Shown here: positions 8,005-16,096 of the stretch, one piece after another
Position numbering within the stretch: the first letter of the stretch is position 1
How the letters are laid out: each line of letters begins with the position of its first letter
From: JBKEDC01 sp047971925
GTDB lineage: Bacteria > Bacteroidota > Bacteroidia > Bacteroidales > Prolixibacteraceae
Assembly: GCA_047971925.1 (NCBI GenBank)
Contig: JBKEAC010000052.1
Coordinates: 1 to 26,005, forward strand
DNA: 26,005 bases
Direction of reading: 5' to 3'
Made by a program: the position numbers and the translations under genes
The notes under the pieces: generated by a model
Databases searched by the model: none
Told to the model about the DNA's origin: nothing
What the model saw: the letters and a program-made list of their open reading frames with translations, nothing else

Positions 8005-8053
8005 CCTGAATAATATGCCTTCAAGCAACATGTTATTCAGGCTTTTTATTTTT
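8005..8053 (+). terminator. Rho-independent terminator after ridA/structured region
   Basis: A 13-bp stem, CCTGAATAATATG (8005-8017) / CATGTTATTCAGG (8029-8041), pairs fully with a single G-T wobble. It has an 11-base loop and is followed by TTTTTATTTTT. Confidence 0.88.
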
Positions 8054-8149
8054 CAAGAGAGTAGAAGTTAGTGGTGAGTGTAATGTTTCTCTTGATAGAA
8101 TAATTACTAAGGCGAGAGGTTTTGAGATCATAAAATAAATTATAGACAG

Positions 8150-8629
8150 ATGAAAACACTTGTGATGATTCGTCATGCAAAGGCAGAGTCGGGCGGATTT
8201 GATGATGATTTTAATAGGAAACTCCTGCAACAAGGGAAAGATGATGCAGAACGCTTGAGTGTAAAACTTCGAGAGATTGGATTCAATCCACAGCGGATAA
8301 TATCAAGTTCCGCAGTTCGGGCAAAGGAAACAGCAGCAATTTATGCAAATAATTTGAGTTTCCACTCCCCCATAGAACATTGGGATTCGTTTTATCATTC
8401 GGCAACAACACAAGAACTTTTAGATAAAGTTGCAGAAACGGGCGATGATAAAGATTGTGTTTTTATTTTTGGACATAATCCGACGATGCATTATCTGATT
8501 TATAACATTTGTGCAGATTTCAATAGAGATACACCGACATGTGCAACAGCAATTATTCAATTTTCTGTTGAAAAATGGAGCGAAATTGAGGCAAGAACTG
8601 GAAAATTATTCTTACATTTAGTGCCATAA
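8150..8629 (+). CDS. sixA: SixA-type phosphohistidine phosphatase (histidine phosphatase superfamily)
   Basis: 159 residues. The RHA active-site motif is Arg8-His9-Ala10 near the N terminus; the second conserved region SSSAVRAKETA contains Arg57 and the third, FGHNPTM, contains His109. Length and motif layout fit SixA, which removes phosphate from phosphohistidine on His-containing phosphotransfer proteins, although in Bacteroidota the target is unknown. It is followed 14 bp later by rsmE, suggesting cotranscription with rsmE and pduO. Confidence 0.88.
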   Translation: MKTLVMIRHAKAESGGFDDDFNRKLLQQGKDDAERLSVKLREIGFNPQRIISSSAVRAKETAAIYANNLSFHSPIEHWDSFYHSATTQELLDKVAETGDDKDCVFIFGHNPTMHYLIYNICADFNRDTPTCATAIIQFSVEKWSEIEARTGKLFLHLVP

Positions 8630-8643
8630 TTTAAAATATAGAA

Positions 8644-9345
8644 ATGCATTTATTCTACACGCCGGATATTTCAGGATTAACATATACGCTTTCAGAAGAA
8701 GAATCAAAGCATGCAGTAAAAGTTTTGAGGATGAAAGCGGGCGATCGCCTTCAGCTGATTGATGGAAAGGGCGGTTTCTATGAGGCTATTATTTCCGATG
8801 CTCAGTTTAAGCGATGCACTATGGAGGTGATTAGCAAAATTGATAATTTTTCATTGCGCAAAAATTATTTGCATATTGCAGTAGCTCCAACAAAGAACAT
8901 GGATAAATTGGAGTGGTTTTTAGAGAAAGCCACAGAGATTGGAATAGATGAAATAACACCAATTTTATGCGACCATTCGGAGCGAAAGATGCTGAATAAT
9001 GACAGATTGGAAAAAATAATAATTTCAGCAATGAAACAATCATATAAAGCCTTCTTGCCGAAGCTCAACGAATTAACACCTTTTAAAACCTTTCTTAGGG
9101 AGGACTTTGAAGGCGGGAAATTTGTGGCACATTGTTACGAAGGTCAAAAAGAATTACTTAAAAATGTATTGCACCAGCAACGGAATCTGATTCTTATTGG
9201 TCCTGAGGGTGATTTTTCGGAGGAAGAACTTAAATTAGCATTAGGCGAAGGATTTAAAGCAGTTTCTTTAGGAGAGTCGAGACTTAGAACAGAAACAGCC
9301 GCGTTAGTTGCTTGTCACACAGCTACACTTATGCTTGGAGATTAA
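8644..9345 (+). CDS. rsmE: 16S rRNA m3U1498 methyltransferase RsmE
   Basis: 233 residues, usual length. It has the N-terminal PUA-like domain (about 1-70, with SKHAVKVLRMKAGD) and a SPOUT (trefoil-knot) methyltransferase domain. The SAM-binding knot is visible as LILIGPEGDFSEEE (183-196) and LGESRLRTETAAL (209-221), and KATEIGIDEI (95-104) is the conserved substrate-side segment. It methylates N3 of U1498 in 16S rRNA of the assembled 30S subunit. Confidence 0.96.
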   Translation: MHLFYTPDISGLTYTLSEEESKHAVKVLRMKAGDRLQLIDGKGGFYEAIISDAQFKRCTMEVISKIDNFSLRKNYLHIAVAPTKNMDKLEWFLEKATEIGIDEITPILCDHSERKMLNNDRLEKIIISAMKQSYKAFLPKLNELTPFKTFLREDFEGGKFVAHCYEGQKELLKNVLHQQRNLILIGPEGDFSEEELKLALGEGFKAVSLGESRLRTETAALVACHTATLMLGD

Positions 9346-9390
9346 ACATTAAAGTAAGAATAGTGTAAATAATCACAAATTAATAATTAT

Positions 9391-9945
9391 ATGGCTAAAC
9401 TTTATACGAAAACAGGAGATGATGGCACTACCGGATTGATTGGCGGGGCTAGAGTTAAAAAATTTGACATGCGCTTGGAAGCTTACGGCACAATTGATGA
9501 ACTAAATTCAGCAATCGGAGTGTTGGCAGCTAGTGTGTCGGAAAATCATGATTTACAAGTTTTAAATAATATTCAAAATTTACTGTTTGTCATAGGTTCT
9601 CATTTAGCAAGCGATGAATCGGCACATGAACTGAAGCGAGAACTACCTTGCAGTGATGATGATGTGAAACAATTAGAGTCAGAAATTGATGCGATTTCAA
9701 TTTTATTACCGCCTTTGAACCATTTTATTCTACCTGGAGGTTCTTTGGCAGCTGCACAAGCACATATGGCAAGAACGATTTGCAGAAGAGCAGAGCGTAG
9801 GATCGTGGAAATGTCAGAACTAATTTCGGTGGAGAATAATTTGTTGATATATGTAAACCGTTTATCTGACTATTTATTTGCGTTCTCAAGGAAGCTTAAT
9901 CAGGAAAGTAATCAATCAGAGGTTTTTTGGATTCCAAATAAATAA
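9391..9945 (+). CDS. pduO: Cob(I)alamin adenosyltransferase, PduO type
   Basis: 184 residues. The N-terminal ATP-binding motif TKTGDDGTTGLIGG (6-19) and the conserved YGTIDELNSAIG are present, followed by ARTICRRAERRIVE (127-140), with Arg128 and Glu135 at active-site positions, and VNRLSDYLFAFSR (155-167). The enzyme transfers adenosyl from ATP to cob(I)alamin to make coenzyme B12. No other cobalamin gene is nearby, so it may serve salvage for a B12-dependent mutase. It follows rsmE by 45 bp. The pduO symbol refers to the family; no propanediol genes are present. Confidence 0.94.
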   Translation: MAKLYTKTGDDGTTGLIGGARVKKFDMRLEAYGTIDELNSAIGVLAASVSENHDLQVLNNIQNLLFVIGSHLASDESAHELKRELPCSDDDVKQLESEIDAISILLPPLNHFILPGGSLAAAQAHMARTICRRAERRIVEMSELISVENNLLIYVNRLSDYLFAFSRKLNQESNQSEVFWIPNK

Positions 9946-9954
9946 TCATTTTGC

Positions 9955-9984
9955 TTGTTTTATAATTTGTTTTTTATACTTTCG
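9955..9984 (+). promoter_or_regulatory. Candidate promoter of the DUF2795-like gene
   Basis: TTG at 9955-9957 and TACTTTCG at 9977-9984 are separated by 19 bp, matching the Bacteroidota pattern TTG-N19-TAnnTTTG with one mismatch in the -7 element. A-rich leader sequence follows, and the start codon is at 10022. Confidence 0.4.
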
Positions 9985-10021
9985 CAAAAAAATAATAATA
10001 ACAAAATAAAAAGAAGATATT

Positions 10022-10243
10022 ATGTATTGGACACTAGAACTAGCATCGAAAATGGAAGATGCGCCATGGCCAGCAACAAAAGATGAACTAATTGATTATG
10101 CAATTCGTTCAGGAGCTCCGATGGAAGTTATTGAAAACCTTCAGGAGATTGAAGATGAAGGCGATATTTATGAAAGCATTGAAGATATTTGGCCTGATTA
10201 TCCAAGTAAAGATGATTTCTTCTTCAATGAAGATGAATATTAA
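10022..10243 (+). CDS. Small acidic DUF2795 family protein
   Basis: 73 residues, very acidic, with an N-terminal segment MYWTLELASKMEDAPWPATK and the helix-forming DELIDYAIRSGAPMEVIENL that resembles the DUF2795 fold common in Bacteroidota. The C terminus is rich in Asp, Glu and Phe. Function unknown. The codon pattern, the A-rich leader just before the ATG, the candidate promoter and the strong terminator 20 bp downstream support a real single-gene unit. The link to DUF2795 comes from recall of the family pattern and is less certain than the gene itself. Confidence 0.85.
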   Translation: MYWTLELASKMEDAPWPATKDELIDYAIRSGAPMEVIENLQEIEDEGDIYESIEDIWPDYPSKDDFFFNEDEY

Positions 10244-10263
10244 ATTCTGAGAAATTATTAAGT

Positions 10264-10291
10264 AAGGTGTTCCAAACGGAACACCTTTTTT
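10264..10291 (+). terminator. Rho-independent terminator after the DUF2795-like gene
   Basis: A perfect 10-bp stem AAGGTGTTCC (10264-10273) / GGAACACCTT (10278-10287) with a 4-base AAAC loop runs into six T. Confidence 0.93.
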
Positions 10292-10361
10292 ATTCAAGTA
10301 GCAATTTGGTGTAATGTCAAAATGTCTTTTTATGATTGTCAGATTGACATGATTTCTATAC

Positions 10362-10409
10362 CTTGAAAGAAATGGTACGGAATTTGGATGCTTAGCTCTT
10401 GAAAGAAAT
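10362..10409 (+). promoter_or_regulatory. Direct repeat CTTGAAAGAAAT x2 in the htpG leader region
   Basis: The 12-mer CTTGAAAGAAAT occurs at 10362-10373 and 10398-10409, 36 bp apart, the second copy ending 21 bp before the htpG start. The first copy overlaps a weak -7-like TACCTTGA. Two identical sites in front of a chaperone gene could be a regulator's binding sites. It is not the CIRCE element of HrcA. Confidence 0.35.
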
Positions 10410-10430
10410 AGATAAAAAAAACAAAATATT

Positions 10431-12491
10431 ATGGCAACAGGTAAGATAGGGGTTTCGAGTGAAAACCTTTTTCCAATTATTAAAAAATTTTTATATTCAG
10501 AGCACGACATTTTCTTGAGAGAAATTGTGTCGAATGCTGTTGATGCAACTCAGAAGCTGAAAACACTTGTTTCTCGTGGTGAGGCTAACGTTAATGTTGA
10601 TGGAGCTAAAGTTATCGTGTCATTTGATAAAGAAGCTAAAACGATCACCGTGTCTGATCAAGGTATTGGAATGACAGCTCAAGAGGTTGAGAAATACATT
10701 AATCAAATTGCTTTTTCGGGAGCATCGGAGTTTTTAGATCAATACAAAGATAGTACAAATGCGATTATTGGTCACTTTGGCTTAGGATTTTACTCTTCAT
10801 TCATGGTTTCACATCAGGTGGAAGTAATTACAAAATCATATAAAGAAGGGGCGCAGGCTGTTCGTTGGTCATGCGATGGCTCACCAGAATACACGCTAGA
10901 GAATGTTGAAAAAGAACAAGTTGGAACCGACATTATTATGCATGTGAATGAGGAGTCGGAGGAGTTTCTTGATAAGGCAAAGATGAATGCCATTTTAACA
11001 AAATATTGTAAGTTTTTGCCAATACCGATTGTTTTTGGAAAGCAAACAACATGGAAAGATGGAAAGGATCAAGAATCGGATGAGGATAATCAAATTAACG
11101 ACTGTAATCCAGCATGGACAAAGAAACCAGCCGATTTGAATGATGAAGATTATGAGTCTTTCTATCATCAGCTATATCCAATGGCATTTAATGAAGAACC
11201 ATTGTTTAATATCCACTTAAATGTTGATTATCCGTTCAATTTGACAGGGATATTGTATTTTCCTAAGTTGAAAAACTCAATGGAAGTTCAGAAAAATAAG
11301 ATTCAGCTTTATTGTAATCAGGTGTTTGTTACTGATCAGGTAGAGGGAATTGTTCCTGACTTTCTAACTTTGCTTCATGGAGTAATCGATTCTCCAGATA
11401 TCCCTTTAAATGTTTCCAGATCTTATTTGCAAGGCGATTCGAATGTGAGAAAAATCAGTTCGCATATTACTAAAAAAGTGGGCGATAGATTGCAACAATT
11501 ATTCAAAGATCAACGTGCTGATTTCGAAAAAAAGTGGGATGACCTTAAAATTTTCATTGAATACGGTATGCTTTCTGATGAAAAAATGGAAGAAAAAGCC
11601 ATGTCATTTTTCTTATTTAAAAATACCGATGGGAAATATTTCACTTGGGAAGAATATGAAAACTTAATTAAAGCAGAGCAGACTGATAAAGATAATAAGA
11701 TGGTTTATCTTTATGCGAGCAATGTGGAAGAGCAATATTCATTTATTAAAGATGCACAAGATAAAGGATATGATGTAGTTGTGATGGACGACGCTCTTTC
11801 ATCGCATTTGATTAATCGATTTGAGCAAAAATTCAGTGATAAGCGTTTTGTTCGAATAGATTCAGATGTGGTGAGTAACTTAATTCCTAAAGACAATGAA
11901 AGTGCAGATGTGAGTGAGGATTTGAAAGAGCATATGCGTCCGATTCTTCAAGCGGTTTGTCCTGTTGGTGCTAAAGTGAACTACATGATCGATTTTAAAG
12001 CTCTAGGAACAAGTGCTCAGCCTGTGGTGATTACTCGTAATGAGTTCATGCGGAGAATGAAAGATATGAGTGCACTTGGTGGTGGACAGATGAGCTTTTA
12101 TGGTGATATGCCCGAAAGTTTGAGTTTAACTGTGAACATTGACCACGATTTAGTGCAAACATTGGTTAAAGATAAGAATGATGCGTTGGGCGCCGATTTA
12201 GAAGCACTAGATGCTGCGCTAGCTTCTTTAAATGTGGAGAAAATTACCTTAGAGAAAGCAAAAGAAGGAATGAAAGACGAAGAAGTGGCATTGGCTGATA
12301 AGGAGAAATTAGAAGGTGTTGAAAAAAAGATTACAGAAATTAAATCAGCTAGAAAAGAAAAGTTAGAAACATTTGGAAAAGAAAGCAAGTTGGCTAAACA
12401 ATTGGTTGATTTGGCTCTTCTAGCAAATGGCTTACTTAAGGGAGCTGATTTAGATCGTTTTGTTCGTCGCTCAATAGAAATGATTAAATAG
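10431..12491 (+). CDS. htpG: Chaperone protein HtpG (bacterial Hsp90)
   Basis: 686 residues. The N-terminal GHKL ATPase domain starts immediately: SENLFPIIKKFLYS, then FLREIVSNAVDATQKLK with catalytic Glu31, Asn35 and Asp38, SDQGIGM with Asp76, and GHFGLGFYSSFMV. The middle domain includes YCNQVFVTDQVEGIVPDFL and the conserved SRSYLQGD arginine segment; the C-terminal dimerisation domain holds a Lys/Glu-rich stretch (about 600-660) likely to be coiled or flexible. It is an ATP-driven chaperone of the cytosol. The length is somewhat above that of E. coli HtpG (624), as is usual in Bacteroidota. It is monocistronic, flanked by terminators on both sides. Confidence 0.97.
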   Translation: MATGKIGVSSENLFPIIKKFLYSEHDIFLREIVSNAVDATQKLKTLVSRGEANVNVDGAKVIVSFDKEAKTITVSDQGIGMTAQEVEKYINQIAFSGASEFLDQYKDSTNAIIGHFGLGFYSSFMVSHQVEVITKSYKEGAQAVRWSCDGSPEYTLENVEKEQVGTDIIMHVNEESEEFLDKAKMNAILTKYCKFLPIPIVFGKQTTWKDGKDQESDEDNQINDCNPAWTKKPADLNDEDYESFYHQLYPMAFNEEPLFNIHLNVDYPFNLTGILYFPKLKNSMEVQKNKIQLYCNQVFVTDQVEGIVPDFLTLLHGVIDSPDIPLNVSRSYLQGDSNVRKISSHITKKVGDRLQQLFKDQRADFEKKWDDLKIFIEYGMLSDEKMEEKAMSFFLFKNTDGKYFTWEEYENLIKAEQTDKDNKMVYLYASNVEEQYSFIKDAQDKGYDVVVMDDALSSHLINRFEQKFSDKRFVRIDSDVVSNLIPKDNESADVSEDLKEHMRPILQAVCPVGAKVNYMIDFKALGTSAQPVVITRNEFMRRMKDMSALGGGQMSFYGDMPESLSLTVNIDHDLVQTLVKDKNDALGADLEALDAALASLNVEKITLEKAKEGMKDEEVALADKEKLEGVEKKITEIKSARKEKLETFGKESKLAKQLVDLALLANGLLKGADLDRFVRRSIEMIK

Positions 12492-12522
12492 TTCTACATT
12501 TAGAATCGATAGAATTGAAAAG

Positions 12523-12561
12523 AAAATGGCTGAATCTTCATTAGATGGATTCAGCCATTTT
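12523..12561. terminator. Bidirectional terminator between htpG and murI
   Basis: A perfect 14-bp stem, AAAATGGCTGAATC (12523-12536) / GATTCAGCCATTTT (12548-12561), with an 11-base loop. It is A-rich on the left and T-rich on the right, so it can end both htpG and the convergent murI transcript. Confidence 0.92.
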
Positions 12562-12584
12562 TATAATAAGCGGTAATGTAAAGT

Positions 12585-13421
12585 TCAAGATAGGTGAATA
12601 GTTTGTGCAATAATTGTCTTTCCCAGGAAGTTTTGAGCTCTGCTTTCAAATAGGCTAGCTTGTTCTGTTGTTAGATATTCAATGGTTGAGTTTCTTGAAA
12701 TTCGCGCATCCATATCGGGGTGACGTTGAAGGTAATTCACCAAACTGAGAGCAACCACTTTTCCTTGTTCAACCACGTTAATAGAGCGATTGCCTAGCTC
12801 TTTTTTGATTTGCTCAATTAGTAGAGGGTAATGAGTGCAACCGAGTATTAATTGATCAATTAAAGGATCTTTTTCTAATAGAACATTGAGATCGCGAGCA
12901 ATGAAATACTGAGCACCGAGAGTGTTTATTTCATTATTTTCAATGATTGGCACCCACATGGGGCAAGCATGCTGTGCGCAGTTTGAAATTCGACCATTAC
13001 TCCATTTCTTAAATTCAATTGGATAAGATTCTGAAACTACAGTTCCCGAGGTTGCAAGAACTCCCACATGTCCAGTTTTTGATTGTTCCGAAACAAATTC
13101 AATGCTAGGTCGGATAACACCGAGAACTCTTTTGTGTGGAGCAATTCTTGGTAAATCGTTTTGTTGAATTGTTCGAAGAGCTTTAGCCGATGCGGTGTTG
13201 CAGGCAAGAATGACAAGTTCACATCCACGATTGAAAAGTTCGTTAACAGCTTGAAGTGTGTATTCATAAATTACCTCAAACGACCGAGTGCCATAGGGTG
13301 CTCTGGCGTTGTCGCCTAGGTAAATAAAGTCGTGAGTAGGCAATTGGGCAACTAATTCGCGCAACACGGTTAGTCCGCCATATCCAGAATCAAATACTCC
13401 GATCGCTTGTTTGTTTATCAT
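12585..13421 (-). CDS. murI: Glutamate racemase
   Basis: 278 residues. Signature segments are IGVFDSGYGGLTVL with Asp11 and Ser12, YLGDNARAPYG, the first catalytic cysteine Cys74 in ILACNTASA, and the second, Cys195, in ILGCTHYPLL. It interconverts L- and D-glutamate to supply D-Glu for peptidoglycan. On its own strand, TATTTTTG (13506 to 13499) is a possible -7 element, placing the promoter next to the terminator of the upstream asmA-like gene, so murI may be transcribed separately. Confidence 0.96.
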   Translation of the reverse strand: MINKQAIGVFDSGYGGLTVLRELVAQLPTHDFIYLGDNARAPYGTRSFEVIYEYTLQAVNELFNRGCELVILACNTASAKALRTIQQNDLPRIAPHKRVLGVIRPSIEFVSEQSKTGHVGVLATSGTVVSESYPIEFKKWSNGRISNCAQHACPMWVPIIENNEINTLGAQYFIARDLNVLLEKDPLIDQLILGCTHYPLLIEQIKKELGNRSINVVEQGKVVALSLVNYLQRHPDMDARISRNSTIEYLTTEQASLFESRAQNFLGKTIIAQTIHLS

Positions 13422-13509
13422 CTACTTATGAGTTTTTATCGTTTAATCTCGATTTGTTTTGAAGAATTTATTTTCATCGGAATCTATTTCGAGGAGGGCA
13501 AAAATAAAC

Positions 13510-13545
13510 AAAACCCTCTGAATTATGCATAAAACAGAGGGTTTT
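13510..13545 (-). terminator. Rho-independent terminator of the cinA-asmA transcript
   Basis: An 11-bp perfect stem, AAAACCCTCTG (13510-13520) / CAGAGGGTTTT (13535-13545), with a 14-base loop. Read on the minus strand it is followed by TTTTGTTTATTTTT, and it starts 31 bp after the stop codon of the AsmA-like gene. Confidence 0.9.
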
Positions 13546-13575
13546 GTTGTTAATAAGTTTATATCGAGATTAGAA

Positions 13576-16071
13576 CTACTTTCCGAAAAGATTTTTCAGT
13601 GCATTTCCAACTTCATCAACTACTTTTCCTGCATTTTCTTTTGCCGACTTTTTTAGTTCTTCAGCTATTAAGTCTTTAGCTTTGTTAAGGTCGGGAGTTA
13701 CACTCGGATTTTGAATGTCGCCAACAATGTTAATGCCGATAGGATATGCCTCTAGCTTGTTAGCTCCAGGAATTACATTAAGCACATCGCCAATAGAACT
13801 GTTTAAATCTGCTTTTTTGATTGTGAAGTCAAGACCTAAATTCATGCTTAGGTCGGCAAGTATTTCTCCATCGACCGTTACATCTTGACCTGCAATTTTA
13901 GTGTTGAAAGGTTCAACAAGGAAGTTGCCATTAGTTACTTTGAAATCGGCAGTGAAATCATCGAGTATTAGGTTGTTGAGTTTTTCTGTTTTTAATACTT
14001 GATTTAGTTTTTCAATGGTAGCTGTTTTAGCTAGTTGAATGTCTTGTGTTGATAATTTTCCTGATCCGTTTAATGTTTTGGTTATCATGGAAAGGGTAGG
14101 GTCGAGTTTTCCTTGAAGATTAAGATTAGCAGAGATGTTTCCAGAGGTGCTCTTAGCAATAGGCATGTATTTTTGGAAAGCAGAGAATGTTTCATATGCC
14201 ACAGGGATGGAGAATTTATTTAAGTTGATTTTGAAATCAAACTCAGCTTCATCCAAGCTGTAAGCAGCATAACTACCATCAAGATTTAATCCGCCGCCAA
14301 GAAGATCCATGCTTAAATTGTTGAGTAGTAATTTTTGATTAAGCACTGTAATCAATCCGTTGATATTAGTGATATTCATACCATCGAAAATGACTTTATT
14401 AATTTTAGAATTAAAAGTCAAATCGAGTTTATCGGGCACTTGGAAAATTAAGATACTGTCTTCAGGTGTTTCAACAGTTGCTGTAGTTTCTTCTGTTTCT
14501 GGCATCAAAGTCATGAGTTCATCAGCATCAATCAATGAAGATTGGAGTGAGAATTTACCTTTTAATGTTTGATTTTTAAAGAAGTAAGGTAAGTAGTTTG
14601 AAAGAGCGCCGTTAAAAGTGAAATCACTGTTACCTACTTTTGCGGCGAAAGAACTCATGTCGATGGCTTGATTGCTTATTTTTATTGACCCGCTTGTGAG
14701 TTCAATTGCCTTTGTGAAAGCAGGAGATTTAAAGATGAAGTTTTGAAATGTTACAGAACCATTGGCAATAATTTTATCATAGGCTTCTTGTTCTACGGCA
14801 GACATTGTTCCTTTAAGGGCCACATTTCCATTTAAACTACCTTCTAAATTTACACTATCCATTGGAATAGCATCTTTTAAAGTTGCAAAATTCACATTGG
14901 CACTCATTTGAGCATCAAATGCCATGTCGCTCATTGGCGTTTGTAGGAATAATTTTGCGTCAATAGGGTTGTTGCGAATTTCGGCATGAGCTTTAGATAC
15001 AGCAACAGTTAGGCTGTCTAAAATTCCTTGAGGTTGATTAATATTAACAGCCAGATTGATTTTTTCCACTTTCTCAGGCATATCTGCATATTGCAGGGTA
15101 GCGTCGTTGATAAATAAGTTGAAGTCCATTGATGGATAATCCTCGTTATACATGTATCCTTTTACAGCACCATTGAATCCAGCTTCACCAACTGCGGTAA
15201 CACCTTCCAAATATTGTTGATAATCGGCAGGAACTAAGGCTAAAATGGTAGCGAAATTAGATTGAGGAACTTCCATAGCAACATCAAAAGTCATCGTGTC
15301 GCTAGGCATTGCAAATCCACCTGTGATATTAATAGGTAGCTCATTTAGGTGAAATGTTGATTCTTTAAATTCAAACTTAAATAAATCAAGATCGGCTTCC
15401 AGCGTGCTATTCAGTGCGAGAGCTACATTTGAAATATAATTCACGCTATCATAATCAACATAGAGTTCTTTCACTTGGCCATCAATTTCAAAAGAAGTAA
15501 TCATTCCTTTTAACGAACCCGAAACATTTAGATTAATATCATCAAGTTTAAGCAGCATAGGCATTGTTTCATCAAGATACGATAAATTTAGATTTGTTAT
15601 CATTATTGAATTTAGATTGATACCAGTGTCGGAAGTTGTGGCATCTTCCACCTCTTCCACAACATCATCGGAGCTAGTAGTCACGATGTCCCAGTTTGCC
15701 AATCCATTTTGGTTGACTTTCAAATTAACTTGAGCTTGTTGTAGTTCAATGAGCGATATTGCAAGATCAGAGTCGCCAAACAAATCACTTAGCGAAATAT
15801 CGGTTGATAATGATTTGATTGCTGCAATCGTGTCGCCTTCAAACTCATTCATTCCAATCATTGTAAAATCAACCAACTCGGCTTGAATTTTTGGGAATGA
15901 TCGGAAGAAGCTAAGTTTGAAATCTGCAAACTCTACTTTAGCATTAACATTGTCGTTAATAATCTTTTTAACTTTCTCAAGAATTGAATCCTTGAAAATG
16001 ATGGGGAGAGTCATTATAGCCCCAATCAAGATGATCACCACAGTAAGGATGATAATTATTACTTTTTTCAT
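13576..16071 (-). CDS. AsmA family protein (large membrane-anchored, bridge-like)
   Basis: 831 residues. One N-terminal membrane helix (about 4-26) is followed by the AsmA-type start KDSILEKVKKIINDNVNAKVEFADFKLSFF (given here only as the pattern residues 28-57) and a long periplasmic region of alternating beta strands. The repeating short-strand pattern with many L-N-x-x-G-x-L motifs is typical of AsmA/TamB-like proteins, which are proposed to form hydrophobic grooves that move phospholipids between the inner and outer membranes. Two acidic, low-complexity linkers occur, around residues 134-147 and near a Thr/Glu-rich stretch at about 520-535. The C-terminal AsmA repeat domain spans roughly 600-790. 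It follows cinA by 25 bp and is probably in the same transcript. Confidence 0.88.
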   Translation of the reverse strand: MKKVIIIILTVVIILIGAIMTLPIIFKDSILEKVKKIINDNVNAKVEFADFKLSFFRSFPKIQAELVDFTMIGMNEFEGDTIAAIKSLSTDISLSDLFGDSDLAISLIELQQAQVNLKVNQNGLANWDIVTTSSDDVVEEVEDATTSDTGINLNSIMITNLNLSYLDETMPMLLKLDDINLNVSGSLKGMITSFEIDGQVKELYVDYDSVNYISNVALALNSTLEADLDLFKFEFKESTFHLNELPINITGGFAMPSDTMTFDVAMEVPQSNFATILALVPADYQQYLEGVTAVGEAGFNGAVKGYMYNEDYPSMDFNLFINDATLQYADMPEKVEKINLAVNINQPQGILDSLTVAVSKAHAEIRNNPIDAKLFLQTPMSDMAFDAQMSANVNFATLKDAIPMDSVNLEGSLNGNVALKGTMSAVEQEAYDKIIANGSVTFQNFIFKSPAFTKAIELTSGSIKISNQAIDMSSFAAKVGNSDFTFNGALSNYLPYFFKNQTLKGKFSLQSSLIDADELMTLMPETEETTATVETPEDSILIFQVPDKLDLTFNSKINKVIFDGMNITNINGLITVLNQKLLLNNLSMDLLGGGLNLDGSYAAYSLDEAEFDFKINLNKFSIPVAYETFSAFQKYMPIAKSTSGNISANLNLQGKLDPTLSMITKTLNGSGKLSTQDIQLAKTATIEKLNQVLKTEKLNNLILDDFTADFKVTNGNFLVEPFNTKIAGQDVTVDGEILADLSMNLGLDFTIKKADLNSSIGDVLNVIPGANKLEAYPIGINIVGDIQNPSVTPDLNKAKDLIAEELKKSAKENAGKVVDEVGNALKNLFGK

Positions 16072-16096
16072 GTGTAAAACTTTTATTGTGAATAAA

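Noticed and set aside
10362..10409. CIRCE (HrcA) operator in front of htpG
   Set aside because: CIRCE is an inverted repeat TTAGCACTC-N9-GAGTGCTAA; only a direct 12-mer repeat is seen here.
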